Positions 8,157-16,994 of a stretch of 64,000 nt of DNA are shown here, one piece after another. Position 1 is the stretch's first letter. Every line of letters starts with the position of its first letter. This DNA comes from Streptomyces sp. WM6386 (GTDB taxonomy: Bacteria; Actinomycetota; Actinomycetes; Streptomycetales; Streptomycetaceae): NCBI RefSeq assembly GCF_000972385.1, contig NZ_JXTE01000044.1, forward strand, positions 1 to 64,000. Reading direction: 5' to 3'. Under the pieces are notes generated by a model. It was not told where the DNA came from and ran no database searches. It saw nothing but the letters and a program-made list of their open reading frames with translations. The translations under genes were made by a program, and so were the position numbers.

Positions 8157-8390
8157 ATGGGTGACCGCTGGCAGGTCGAGGTCGACCGCTCCATCTGCAT
8201 CGGCTCGGCCCAGTGCGTCCACCACGCCCCCGACGGCTTCCACCTCGACGCCGGCCGCCAGTCCCACCCCGTCGAACCGGAGACGGACGCCAACGAGAAG
8301 ATCCTGGCGGCCGCGGAGAGCTGCCCGGTGGAGGCGATCATGATCACGCTATCGGGGACCGGGGAGCCCGTCTTCCCGCCGGAGGAGTAG
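8157..8390 (+). CDS. [3Fe-4S]-type ferredoxin
   Basis: The 77-residue single-cluster ferredoxin has cysteines in CIGSAQC and the closing SCPVEAI motif. The middle cysteine of a [4Fe-4S] CxxCxxC set is missing, which is the pattern of [3Fe-4S] ferredoxins that feed electrons to cytochrome P450s. No P450 gene is in this part of the window. It follows the aldehyde dehydrogenase by six bases and is probably co-transcribed. The C-terminus GTGEPVFPPEE is typical of the group. Confidence 0.88.
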   Translation: MGDRWQVEVDRSICIGSAQCVHHAPDGFHLDAGRQSHPVEPETDANEKILAAAESCPVEAIMITLSGTGEPVFPPEE

Positions 8391-8685
8391 GCCGGCTGCG
8401 CCCCGCGCCCCAGGGTGGTGTCGGTCCGGATTTGTTCGGAGAAATATGCATTCTGGAGGCTCTTTCCCCGGACAGAGGTTCTATCCTGGGAAGTGGCCTA
8501 CGGGACGAGTGAGGGAGTTCGACCGGAGTAGCCGACTTGGGCGAGAGGCGTCAGTCTCCGCCGGGGCCGACGTCGACGGTCGGGCTGAGAGGCCGGAAGG
8601 CAGCAGTCGAGCCGGATGGCGACCCCCAGTACCTGATCCGGACAATGCCGATGCAGGGAACCCGTCTCGTAGGTTCTTCGCGCGC
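8391..8685. other. Intergenic stretch without a recognisable gene
   Basis: About 295 bases between the ferredoxin stop and the tail of the tetR-type gene. It begins with a GCGCCCCGCGCCCC phrase like the terminator-type repeat at 12735. An A/T-richer patch (GGAGAAATATGCATTCTGGAGG, about 8438-8459) is followed by ordinary G+C-rich sequence. I see no convincing reading frame, hairpin terminator or RNA. Confidence 0.5.
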
Positions 8686-9306
8686 TCAGCCCTCGGCGTC
8701 GGGCGCCGTCAGGTCGATCAGCCGGCACACCGTCTCGATGTCGATCTTGACCTGGGCGATGGAGGCGCGGCCCGACAGCCAGGTGATCAGCGCCGAGTGC
8801 CAGGTGTGCTCGATGACGCGGACCGCCGACAGCTGCTGCGGCGTAGGGTCCTCCAGGCCCATCGCGTCCAGGATGATCACCGTGGTCTGCCGGGAGACCT
8901 GGTCGACCTCGGGGGAGACGCTGCGGTCGGCGAAGGTCAGGGCGCGGACCATCGCGTCGGCCAGGTGGGGCTCGCGCTGGAGGGCGCGGAACGCGCGCAT
9001 CAGGGTCTCCGCCACCCGCTCGGCCGCCGTCTCGCCCTGCGGCGGCTTCTTCCGCAGGGTGCCGTGCATGTGCTCCAACTGGTCCTGCATCGTGGCGACC
9101 AGCAGATGGATCTTGGACGGGAAGTAGCGGTACAGCGTGCCCAGTGCCACCTGCGAGGACTCCGCGACCTCCCGCATCTGCACCGCGTCGAAACCGCCCC
9201 GGCTCGCCAGCTGCGCGCTCGCGTGCAGGATGCGGCGACGACGGGCCTCCTGCCGCTCCGTGAGGGGCGCAGAGGCGGGGCGCTGGGTGATGGCTTCCGC
9301 AGGCAT
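8686..9306 (-). CDS. TetR-family repressor, KstR-like
   Basis: The 206-residue protein has an N-terminal helix-turn-helix: TERQEARRRRILHASAQLAS, then GGFDAVQMREVAESSQVALGTLYRYFPSK, closely matching the KstR family, which represses steroid/cholesterol catabolic genes in actinobacteria. The ligand domain follows (FRALQREPHLADAMVRALTFAD). ATG 9306 is chosen because it gives the usual short arm before the HTH; GTG 9345 would add 13 residues. A perfect KstR-type box lies at 9448 in its own upstream region, consistent with autorepression and control of the divergent glycosyltransferase operon. In Streptomyces the ligand may be a CoA thioester of a steroid- or terpenoid-like acid; this is not shown here. 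Confidence 0.82.
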   Translation of the reverse strand: MPAEAITQRPASAPLTERQEARRRRILHASAQLASRGGFDAVQMREVAESSQVALGTLYRYFPSKIHLLVATMQDQLEHMHGTLRKKPPQGETAAERVAETLMRAFRALQREPHLADAMVRALTFADRSVSPEVDQVSRQTTVIILDAMGLEDPTPQQLSAVRVIEHTWHSALITWLSGRASIAQVKIDIETVCRLIDLTAPDAEG

Positions 9307-9447
9307 GGGTCCCGTCCGTGACAGTCGGTGAGGGCGAGTGATCACACAGCATGCCAGGGGTTGTCAGTGGTGGCGTGAATCACCTGATCCACTGCTCACA
9401 GTGCCCCTACCTGCCGGTAGATTCGGAGCCTCTTGAACGATCAAGTC

Positions 9448-9461
9448 TGAAACTTGTTCTA
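9448..9461. promoter_or_regulatory. KstR-type operator, TGAAACTTGTTCTA
   Basis: Matches TNNAACNNGTTNNA at all fixed positions. It lies between the divergent KstR-like gene (start 9306) and the GT4 gene (start 9516), 55 bases before the latter, where a repressor would block the rightward promoter. Confidence 0.7.
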
Positions 9462-9515
9462 GATTAGCGTCCCGGCGTAATCTCGCGGGAAATAGCAGGG
9501 AGAAGGGGGCCCGGA

Positions 9516-10913
9516 GTGACCGCTGAGGCCAGTCGGGCGGGTTCCCAGGGGGACCCGGCCGCGGACGGCGAGCGACCGCTCAACATCGCACTCCTCACCT
9601 ATAAGGGAAACCCGTTCTGCGGCGGCCAGGGCGTCTACGTCCGCCACCTCTCCCGCGAACTGGCCCGCCTCGGCCACCGCGTCGAGGTCATCGGCTCCCA
9701 GCCCTATCCCGTCCTCGACGAGGGCGACGACATCGACGGCCGGCTGAGCCTCACGGAACTGCCCAGCCTCGACCTGTACCGATCCCCGGACCCCTTTCGC
9801 ACCCCCAGGCGCGACGAGTACCGCGATTGGATCGACGCCCTCGAAGTGGCGACCATGTGGACCGGCGGCTTCCCCGAGCCCCTCACCTTCTCCCTGCGCG
9901 CCCGCCGCCATCTGCGCGCCCGGCGCGGCGAGTTCGACGTCGTGCACGACAACCAGACGCTGGGATACGGCCTCCTGGGCGACGTCGGCGCCCCCCTGGT
10001 CACGACGATCCACCACCCCATCACCGTGGACCGCCAGTTGGAGCTGGACGCGGCCGAGAGCTGGGGCCAGCGCCTGGGCAAGCGGCGCTGGTACGCCTTC
10101 ACCCGCATGCAGAAGCGCGCGGCGCGCAGGCTCCCGTCGGTCCTCACCGTCTCCGGCACCTCCCGCCAGGAGATCGTCGACCACCTCGGCGTCCGCGACG
10201 ACCGCATCCACGTCGTCCACATCGGCGCCGACACCGACCTTTTCTCGCCGGATCCCTCGGTGGCCGTGGTCCCCGGCCGCATCGTCACCACCTCCAGCGC
10301 CGACGTCCCGCTCAAGGGCCTGATCTTCCTGGTCGAGGCCCTCGCGAAGGTCCGCACCGAGCACCCCGACGCCCACCTCGTCGTCGTCGGCAAGCGCGCC
10401 GAGGACGGCCCCGTCGCCCAGGCCATCGAGCGCTACGGCCTCGAAGGCGCCATCCGCTTCGTCAAGGGCATCACCGACGCCGAACTGGTCGACCTGGTCC
10501 GCTCGGCGGAGGTCGCCTGCGTGCCGTCCCTGTACGAGGGCTTCTCCCTCCCCGCGGCGGAGGCCATGGCCACCGGCACACCGCTGGTCGCGACGACCGG
10601 CGGCGCGATCCCGGAGGTCGCGGGCCGCGACGGGGAGACCTGTCTGGCCGTACCGCCGGGGGACTCCGGGGCACTCGCGACCGCCCTGAGCCGGCTGTTC
10701 GGCGACCGTGACCTCAGGGCTCGGCTCGGCCTCGCGGGACGCGAGCGGGTACTGGCGCGGTTCACCTGGGCCCGGGCCGCCGAGGGAACGGCGGCCCGGT
10801 ACCGCGAGGCGATGGCCCTCCCACCCGCGGCCACGCACACCGGCCGCGTCGCACCCGCGGCCGAAGAAGTTGTTGACGTTGAATCCGATCGCGAAAGCAG
10901 GGCCACGTGCTGA
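9516..10913 (+). CDS. Glycosyltransferase family 4
   Basis: The 465-residue GT-B enzyme has an N-terminal acceptor domain with GGQGVYVRHLSRELARLGHRV (about residues 31-51). The C-terminal nucleotide-sugar domain carries GADTDLFSP, VVGK and the donor motif YEGFSLPAAEAMATGTPLVAT (E-x7-E, about residues 338-358). It should transfer a sugar from a nucleotide donor to a lipid or small acceptor at the cytoplasmic face. The start is GTG 9516. It overlaps the next gene by 7 bases and opens a three-gene operon (GT4, methyltransferase, QW-repeat protein) behind a KstR-type box. Confidence 0.88.
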   Translation: MTAEASRAGSQGDPAADGERPLNIALLTYKGNPFCGGQGVYVRHLSRELARLGHRVEVIGSQPYPVLDEGDDIDGRLSLTELPSLDLYRSPDPFRTPRRDEYRDWIDALEVATMWTGGFPEPLTFSLRARRHLRARRGEFDVVHDNQTLGYGLLGDVGAPLVTTIHHPITVDRQLELDAAESWGQRLGKRRWYAFTRMQKRAARRLPSVLTVSGTSRQEIVDHLGVRDDRIHVVHIGADTDLFSPDPSVAVVPGRIVTTSSADVPLKGLIFLVEALAKVRTEHPDAHLVVVGKRAEDGPVAQAIERYGLEGAIRFVKGITDAELVDLVRSAEVACVPSLYEGFSLPAAEAMATGTPLVATTGGAIPEVAGRDGETCLAVPPGDSGALATALSRLFGDRDLRARLGLAGRERVLARFTWARAAEGTAARYREAMALPPAATHTGRVAPAAEEVVDVESDRESRATC

Positions 10914-11641
10914 CCGTCGACTTCTCCCGGTTCCCGCTAGCCCCGGGCGACCGCGTCCTGGACCTCGGCTGCGGAGCCGGCCGGCACGCGTTCGAGTGCT
11001 ACCGGCGCGGCGCGCAGGTCGTGGCGCTGGACCAGAACGCCGAGGAGATCCGCGAGGTCGCCAAGTGGTTCGCGGCGATGAAGGAGGCCGGCGAGGCCCC
11101 CGAGGGCGCGACCGCCACCGCGATGGAGGGCGACGCCCTGGCGCTGCCCTTCCCCGACGAGTCCTTCGACGTCGTGATCATCTCCGAGGTCATGGAGCAC
11201 ATCCCGGACGACAAGGGCGTACTCGCCGAGATGGTCCGGGTGCTCCGACCCGGCGGCCGGATCGCCGTCACCGTCCCGCGCTACGGCCCCGAGAAGGTCT
11301 GCTGGGCGCTGTCCGACGCCTACCACGAGGTCGAGGGCGGCCACATCCGCATCTACAAGGCGGACGAACTCCTCGCGAAGATCCGCGAGGCCGGCCTCAA
11401 GCCGTACGGCACCCACCACGCGCACGCCCTGCACTCGCCGTACTGGTGGCTGAAGTGCGCGTTCGGCGTCGACAACGACAAGGCGCTGCCGGTGAAGGCG
11501 TACCACAAGCTGCTGGTCTGGGACATCATGAAGAAGCCGCTGGCGACGAGGGTCGCCGAGCAGGCCCTCAACCCCCTGATCGGCAAGAGTTTCGTGGCGT
11601 ACGCGACCAAGCCGCACCTGCCTGCCGTGGATGCGCGGTGA
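10907..11641 (+). CDS. Class I SAM-dependent methyltransferase
   Basis: The 244-residue protein has a Rossmann methyltransferase core: motif I VLDLGCGAGRHAFE (about residues 16-29), acidic motif II VVALDQN, FDVVIISEVMEHIPDD, and RPGGRIAVTVPRY. The C-terminal half (HHAHALHSPYWWLKCAFG) is typical of a conserved actinobacterial set. The start GTG 10907 overlaps the GT4 stop and the stop overlaps the next start by GTGA. It probably methylates the product of the neighbouring glycosyltransferase or its lipid carrier; the substrate is unknown. Confidence 0.88.
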   Translation: MLTVDFSRFPLAPGDRVLDLGCGAGRHAFECYRRGAQVVALDQNAEEIREVAKWFAAMKEAGEAPEGATATAMEGDALALPFPDESFDVVIISEVMEHIPDDKGVLAEMVRVLRPGGRIAVTVPRYGPEKVCWALSDAYHEVEGGHIRIYKADELLAKIREAGLKPYGTHHAHALHSPYWWLKCAFGVDNDKALPVKAYHKLLVWDIMKKPLATRVAEQALNPLIGKSFVAYATKPHLPAVDAR

Positions 11642-12708
11642 CCACTCCCCGTACCGAACACCTCGTCCTGTCCGGGGTCCTGACCGCCGAAGAGGCCGCC
11701 GCGACCGTGGCCGGCGTCCTCGCCGCGCAGCGCGCGGACGGGGCGATCCCGTGGTTCCGCGGCCACCATCTCGACCCCTGGGACCACACCGAGGCCGCGA
11801 TGGCCCTGGACGCGGCGGGCGAGCACGAGGCCGCCGAGCGGGCCTACGACTGGCTGGCCCGGCACCAGAACGAGGACGGTTCCTGGTACGCGGCCTACCA
11901 GGACGGGGCGTTCGACGACGTCACCGACCGGGGCCGGGAGACGAACTTCGTCGCCTACATAGCCGTAGGCGTGTGGCACCACTTCCTCTCGACGGGCGAC
12001 GACACCTTCCTCGACCGCATGTGGCCGACGGTCCACTCGGCGGTGGAGTACGTACTGCGGCTCCAGCAGCCCGGCGGCCAGATCGGCTGGAAGGGCGAGG
12101 ACGACGGCACGTTCACCACGGACGCGCTGCTGACGGGTTCCTCGTCCATCCACCACGCGCTGCGGTGCGCGCTCGCGATCGCGGAACAGTGCGAAGAGCC
12201 GCAGCCGGACTGGGAGTTGGCGCTGGGCATGCTGCGGCACGCCATCCGCCGCCACCCGGAGCGGTTCCTGGACAAGGACCGCTACTCCATGGACTGGTAC
12301 TACCCGATCCTCGGCGGCGCCCTCACCGGCGCGGAGGCCAAGTCCCGCATGGAGGCGGACTGGGACCGGTTCGTCGTACCCGGCCTCGGAGTGCGCTGCG
12401 TCGTCCCCAACCCGTGGGTGACGGGCGGCGAATCCGCCGAACTCGCCCTCGCACTCTGGGCGATGGGCGAGTCCGACCGTGCGCTGGACATTCTCCAGTC
12501 GATCCAGCATCTGCGGGATCCGCAGAGCGGGTTGTACTGGACCGGGTACGTCTTCGACGACGGCGCCATCTGGCCCCAGGAGCTGACCACTTGGACTGCC
12601 GGGTCACTGCTGCTCGCGGTCGCCGCGCTGGGTGGTCATGAGGCCACGTGCGCTGTGTTCGGCGGGGACCGTCTGCCGGTTGGGCTGGATCCGGACTGCT
12701 GCGCCTGA
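11638..12708 (+). CDS. QW-repeat alpha/alpha-toroid protein (annotated prenyltransferase-like)
   Basis: The 356-residue cytoplasmic protein (no signal peptide) is made of helical hairpins with HLDPWDHTEAAMAL, YDWLARHQNEDGSWYA (QW-type), SSSIHHALRCAL, VTGGESAELALALWAMG and LTTWTAGSLLLAVAALGG. The fold is that of terpenoid cyclases, prenyltransferases and six-hairpin glycosidases. The DXDD motif of squalene cyclases is not evident, so cyclase activity is doubtful. It is translationally coupled to the methyltransferase through a GTGA overlap. A glycan-processing or glycolipid-modifying role is as likely as prenyl chemistry. It ends with CDPDCCA-like cysteines (LDPDCCA). Confidence 0.72.
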   Translation: MTTPRTEHLVLSGVLTAEEAAATVAGVLAAQRADGAIPWFRGHHLDPWDHTEAAMALDAAGEHEAAERAYDWLARHQNEDGSWYAAYQDGAFDDVTDRGRETNFVAYIAVGVWHHFLSTGDDTFLDRMWPTVHSAVEYVLRLQQPGGQIGWKGEDDGTFTTDALLTGSSSIHHALRCALAIAEQCEEPQPDWELALGMLRHAIRRHPERFLDKDRYSMDWYYPILGGALTGAEAKSRMEADWDRFVVPGLGVRCVVPNPWVTGGESAELALALWAMGESDRALDILQSIQHLRDPQSGLYWTGYVFDDGAIWPQELTTWTAGSLLLAVAALGGHEATCAVFGGDRLPVGLDPDCCA

Positions 12709-12734
12709 GAGCTCGGGTGGTTCGGTCGCGTGGC

Positions 12735-12779
12735 GGGGCGCGGGTCCGTGGTGGCTTGTCACGCAGTTCCCCGCGCCCC
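12735..12779. terminator. Bidirectional hairpin terminator of the common GCAGTTCCCCGCGCCCCT repeat type
   Basis: Arms GGGGCGCGGG (12735-12744) and CCCGCGCCCC (12770-12779) lie between converging genes ending at 12708 and 12789. The right half has the GCAGTTCCCCGCGCCCCT phrase that recurs in Streptomyces intergenic regions. Confidence 0.65.
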
Positions 12780-12788
12780 TAAGTCGCT

Positions 12789-13079
12789 TCAGTGGCGGTG
12801 GACTCGATTCGCGATCGCGTGTCCGACGAACAGATAGACCACTGCCGCCAAGCCGTACCCAGCCACCACCCTTGCCCACGCCTCGTCGAAGGTGAACAGG
12901 TCGTGGCTCCAGCCCGCCAGCCAGCGGGCGGCGTCATGGATGAACTGCACGAAGTCGTTCGCGCGGTTCGCGTCCAGCAGGTACATCAGGATCCACAGGC
13001 CCAGGATGAGGGCCATGATGTCGGCGACGATCGCTATGACCGTGCCGGCCGAGTTGGCACCGCTATATCGAGGGGACAT
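12789..13079 (-). CDS. Small two-helix membrane protein, unknown function
   Basis: The 96-residue protein (MSPRYSG; ATG 13085 would add two residues) has two predicted membrane segments: TVIAIVADIMALILGLWILMYLL (about 13-35) and VVAGYGLAAVVYLFVGHAI (about 72-90). They are separated by an amphipathic loop (HDAARWLAGWSHDLFTFDEAW). I recognise no enzyme motif. It lies 95 bases after a large membrane protein gene on the same strand and may be co-transcribed with it. Confidence 0.7.
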   Translation of the reverse strand: MSPRYSGANSAGTVIAIVADIMALILGLWILMYLLDANRANDFVQFIHDAARWLAGWSHDLFTFDEAWARVVAGYGLAAVVYLFVGHAIANRVHRH

Positions 13080-13174
13080 AACCATCGGGTTGCCGCTCGT
13101 TCCTGTATGAAACCCGAACGGGTTCGCCCGGCTGGCGCCCCCGCAGTCGGCCTCACGACTGACCTCCGTCAGAC

Positions 13175-15868
13175 CTAGTGGCCGGAACCTCCGTTGCCCG
13201 ACCCCTCCGTGGGGTCCCGCTCGATCAGGACCATCGGATCGGCCCCCTGCATCTGCTGCCAGATCGTCACCAGGGCCACGATCTGCCCGACGAGGAAGGC
13301 CACCTGGAGCGAGGCCGTACGCCACTGGTAGACGGACAACAGCAGGCCCGCCTTGGTGGGCCAGTAGTGCCCCTCGCGGCGGAACGTGTCGATGTCCATG
13401 GCCACCCCGGTCAGGGTGAGCACGAGCAGTGTCAGAGTGAGGTTGAACGCCCAAGTTCCGAAGGACTGGTCGAGGACCCTGACGCCGACCCAGTGCAGAA
13501 GGACCGGAGTCGCGTACACGAGTGACAGCCAGAACGCCCGGCCGGGCCCGCGCCGCCCCGGCAACTCGCGCCACAGAGCACCCAGCACGAAGCCGGCACC
13601 CGCCCAGATGACCTCCCACTCGATCAGGGCCGTCACCGTCTCGGCGAACCCGAAGCGGTTCAGGAACTTGTCCTCCCACAAGAACCCCCGGATGTGGTCG
13701 ACCCAGACCTGTACCCCGTTGGCGGGCACGGCGATCAGGGCGGCGAACAGCGCGGCCCGGCAGGCGTTCTCCCACCACCGGGCTCGCGGACCCCAGGCCA
13801 GGGCCAGCTCCACCGGGCCGACCGAGTCCGGCAGACGGATCCAGGTGTTCGGCAGACCAGGGGGCGGGGACGGATGCGGAAGGCGGTGCAGCCGGTCCAG
13901 CTCGTACTCCAACTGGTCCCGCTCGCTTCCCTCCTGACCCTGTTCGAGGCGGCGGAGCTGGGCATGCAGCTCGCGGTGGCGCCGCGCGTCCTTGAGCAGC
14001 TTCTGCCGGTCGTACCCCTTGGCCACCTCGAACACCGGCACGCCGGGCGCCAGTTCCCGGTACAGGACCGAGCGCCTGGTGCCGTAGGCGAGCAGGGCGG
14101 TCAGAGCGAGCCAGAGCGCCAGCAGCGGCAGCACCGGGAGGGGGACACCGGCGTACCACCCGACGATCGGCGCCGAACAGACGACGAAGAACACCATCAG
14201 CGTCCGTATCTCCACCGGCGAGGGCAGCACTGCCGACTGGGCGGCGGCCGCAGCCCGGGCGCGCAGCGCGGCCAGGAGGGCCAGGGAGGGGCCCCAATAC
14301 CAGAAGTACATTCCGTGGAACCAGTCCAACCAGTCCGAGGGGAACCAGCGGACCTCGTTGAACAGCTCCGCCGTATGCCAGACGCCGTACCTCTCGTCGG
14401 CGCGGCTGCTGAGCCAGCTCTGGTGCTCCCACTGGTTCTCGGCGGTCCACACGCTCACCGCCGGGAGCGCCGCCGACACCGCGAGGAGCGCACCCAGGAC
14501 GCCGAGCGGGAAACGGCCCCGGGAGGACCCGGGTGCCGTGGCGTCGCAGGACCGCCACAGCCGTAGGAAGGAGGCGGTGGTGCCGACCAGCCAGACGAAC
14601 ACGCCACACGCACAGGCCAGGGCGAACAGGCTCATGCCCCCGGCCCTCCGGAACCACTCGACCGTCTGCGCGTCGTCCCCCGAGTCCAGCAACAGCCCGG
14701 AGGGCAGCCCGAACCACCCGGGCCGGCACACCACCGCGACGACATAACCGGTGGCCGCCGTGGTGAGCACGACGGCGACGCGTCCCGGTCGGCCGAAGAC
14801 GCACAACGCCAGCCCGGTCAGCAGCATCAGGACCAGATGTACGGCGATCCGATGCCGGTCCGTCCAGAACTCCGCCACGCCCTCGTTGTCGAAGTGGGCG
14901 AGCAGCCCGTCGTCGAGCAGTTCGACGGCGCTGAAGACGAATGTCAGCCAGCCCATGGACCGCAGATTGCGGACCGTGATCCGCTCCGCGTCGGTGACCG
15001 GCGAGGAGACAGGTGTCTGGCGAAGGGCCCGCGCTCCGACCAGGATCAGGACGAGGATCGCCGCGGACCACAACACCCAGACCAGTGGATCGAAGACGAA
15101 CCAGGGGTCTTCACTCCATCGGGCCGCCGAGGCCTTGGTCGCGGGCGGCTGCAGGGTGATCCGTACCTCGGGCGGGGCACCGCCGGGCTTCTCCCTGGTC
15201 CAGGTCAACTTGTCCGTGGCCACACCCGTGGTCGGTGCCGAGGAGACATCGCGAGCCGAGCGCCCGCCCAGATCGACGGTGACCTCCTGCCACCAGGCCC
15301 CGTCCAGGGCGTACGGACGGATCAGCTCCAAGGTCCACAGCCGGTCGCCCTCGGTGAGCCGCCACGGCCCGAAGTCACGGTCCTGGAGACTGACGACCCA
15401 GGTCGTGACGTGCTGCTCGACCGTCAGCCACGTCTTTTGGGCGGTCACCCGGGGCGGCGCGGTGCGCCCTTCGGTGTCCCGCCACGGAAGAGGGTCGTCG
15501 GACGGGCGCAACAGACACCGCATGGCCGCCCGGTACGGCTCCGTGTCCCCGTTCAGCAGCAGATCCGTCGCCCGGGGCCAGGACTTGGGCACCTTGACGG
15601 TGAGGACGCCGGCGGCCCTCGTGTAGTTCTCGCCGTTGTGCTCAAGACGTACAGACGCGGTGACCCGCGCGGTCTTCAGCTGCCCGGCCGAGCACGCGTC
15701 GTCCGCCGCCCGCGCGGTGCCGCCGGGCAGTGTGCCGAACAGCACCGCCGCGCACACCAGAACCAGAACGCTCCGCAACCCCCGACCCAACGGCCCCCCT
15801 GGTGCCCCCGAACCCCCGCGCGACCCGCAGCCCCCCAAGAGCGCCTGCCGCATGCACCCCAGACACAT
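13175..15868 (-). CDS. Large multi-pass membrane protein with secreted N-terminal domain, unknown function
   Basis: The 897-residue product opens with a signal-like helix (about residues 30-52, TARAADDAC). An extracellular region of about 200 residues follows, with ASVRLEHNGENYTRAAGVLTVKVP and tryptophan-rich segments. Then come roughly ten to twelve membrane helices, interrupted by a charged cytoplasmic coiled-coil part (KDARRHRELHAQLRRLEQGQEGSERDQLEYELDRLHRL, about 640-690). No catalytic motif is recognised. ATG 15868 is uncertain; ATG 15853 is equally possible. It lies 60 bases downstream of the LLM oxidoreductase gene on the same strand. Confidence 0.75.
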   Translation of the reverse strand: MCLGCMRQALLGGCGSRGGSGAPGGPLGRGLRSVLVLVCAAVLFGTLPGGTARAADDACSAGQLKTARVTASVRLEHNGENYTRAAGVLTVKVPKSWPRATDLLLNGDTEPYRAAMRCLLRPSDDPLPWRDTEGRTAPPRVTAQKTWLTVEQHVTTWVVSLQDRDFGPWRLTEGDRLWTLELIRPYALDGAWWQEVTVDLGGRSARDVSSAPTTGVATDKLTWTREKPGGAPPEVRITLQPPATKASAARWSEDPWFVFDPLVWVLWSAAILVLILVGARALRQTPVSSPVTDAERITVRNLRSMGWLTFVFSAVELLDDGLLAHFDNEGVAEFWTDRHRIAVHLVLMLLTGLALCVFGRPGRVAVVLTTAATGYVVAVVCRPGWFGLPSGLLLDSGDDAQTVEWFRRAGGMSLFALACACGVFVWLVGTTASFLRLWRSCDATAPGSSRGRFPLGVLGALLAVSAALPAVSVWTAENQWEHQSWLSSRADERYGVWHTAELFNEVRWFPSDWLDWFHGMYFWYWGPSLALLAALRARAAAAAQSAVLPSPVEIRTLMVFFVVCSAPIVGWYAGVPLPVLPLLALWLALTALLAYGTRRSVLYRELAPGVPVFEVAKGYDRQKLLKDARRHRELHAQLRRLEQGQEGSERDQLEYELDRLHRLPHPSPPPGLPNTWIRLPDSVGPVELALAWGPRARWWENACRAALFAALIAVPANGVQVWVDHIRGFLWEDKFLNRFGFAETVTALIEWEVIWAGAGFVLGALWRELPGRRGPGRAFWLSLVYATPVLLHWVGVRVLDQSFGTWAFNLTLTLLVLTLTGVAMDIDTFRREGHYWPTKAGLLLSVYQWRTASLQVAFLVGQIVALVTIWQQMQGADPMVLIERDPTEGSGNGGSGH

Positions 15869-15928
15869 ACCCCGCCCGCACCCGCCACGACACCGGAATG
15901 CCCGCTTCTGCCAAAGGGTGGGTGGGGT

Positions 15929-16939
15929 CTAGGAGTTGAGGTCGGCCAGCGCCCGCAGCGACTCCCGGTCCGGTGACAGTGCCAGCAGATCCGTCACCGG
16001 GCCCTTGCGCCACAACTCCAGGCGCTCGGCGATGCGTTCGCGGGGGCCGACGAGGGAGATCTCGTCGGCGAAGGCGTCGGGGACCGCCAACACCGCCTCC
16101 TCGCGGCGGCCTTCGAGGAAGAGGCGCTGGACGCGGCGGGCCTCCTCCTCATACCCCATGCGTGCCATCAGGTCGGCGTGGAAGTTGCGGGCCGCGTGGC
16201 CCATGCCGCCGATGTAGAAGCCGAGCATGGTCTTCACGGGGAGCAGCCCCTCGCGTACGTCGTCGCAGACCCGGACCTGGGCCATGGGGGCGATGAGGAA
16301 GCCGTCGGGGGCGTCGGAGAGGGCGGCCTCGTAGACCTCGGGGCGGGTCGGGGACCAGTAGAGGGGGAGCCAGCCGTCGGCGATACGGGTCGTCTGGGCG
16401 ACGTTCTTCGGGCCCTCGGCGCCGAGGAGGACGGGGAGGTCGGGGCGCAGGGGGTGGGTGATCGGCTTGAGGGGTTTGCCCAGGCCTGTGGCGTCCGGAC
16501 CCCGGTAGGGGTGGGAGTGGAACCGGCCCTCGACCTCGACCGGGGCCTCGCGCCTGAGGACTTGGCGTACGACGTCGACGTATTCGCGCGTCGCGGTCAG
16601 CGGTGACTTCGGGAACGGGCGGCCGTACCAGCCCTCGACGACCTGCGGGCCGGACAGTCCGAGCCCCAGCATCATGCGGCCGCCCGAGAGGTGGTCCAGG
16701 GTCAGCGCGTGCATGGCCGTCGTGGTCGGGGAGCGGGCCGCCATCTGGGCAACCGCCGTGCCCAGCTTGATCCTTGAGGTCTGGGCGGCGATCCAGGTCA
16801 GCGGGGTGAAGACATCCGAGCCCCAGGACTCGGCCGTCCACACGGAGTCGTAACCGAGCCGCTCCGCCTCCCGCGCCAGCGGTACGTGGTCGGGATTGGG
16901 GCCGCGACCCCAGTAGCCGAGTGCGAGACCGAGTCGCAT
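15929..16939 (-). CDS. LLM-class F420-dependent oxidoreductase
   Basis: The 336-residue luciferase-like TIM-barrel protein begins MRLGLALGYWGRGPNP and has EAERLGYDSVWTAESWGSDVFTPLTWIAAQTSRIKLGTAV, then LDHLSGGRMMLGLGLSGPQVVEGWYG. This is the pattern of F420-binding oxidoreductases such as glucose-6-phosphate dehydrogenase/N5,N10-methylene-H4MPT reductase relatives. Hydride transfer to or from coenzyme F420 is expected; the substrate is unknown. A strong AGGAGGCGGCT precedes ATG 16939. Confidence 0.9.
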   Translation of the reverse strand: MRLGLALGYWGRGPNPDHVPLAREAERLGYDSVWTAESWGSDVFTPLTWIAAQTSRIKLGTAVAQMAARSPTTTAMHALTLDHLSGGRMMLGLGLSGPQVVEGWYGRPFPKSPLTATREYVDVVRQVLRREAPVEVEGRFHSHPYRGPDATGLGKPLKPITHPLRPDLPVLLGAEGPKNVAQTTRIADGWLPLYWSPTRPEVYEAALSDAPDGFLIAPMAQVRVCDDVREGLLPVKTMLGFYIGGMGHAARNFHADLMARMGYEEEARRVQRLFLEGRREEAVLAVPDAFADEISLVGPRERIAERLELWRKGPVTDLLALSPDRESLRALADLNS

Positions 16940-16994
16940 AGCCGCCTCCTGACGGTGTGTCAGTTCCCTGGTCGGGGGAGGTGACTGTACGACA

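Noticed and set aside
8446..9321. Plus-strand gene beginning in the 8391-8685 gap
   Set aside because: The frame runs antisense through the KstR-like gene and has no ribosome-binding site of note or recognisable domain.
12789..15071. A 760-codon minus-strand frame covering the small membrane protein
   Set aside because: Only the last 96 codons look like a protein. The rest is an out-of-frame reading of the 897-residue membrane protein gene.
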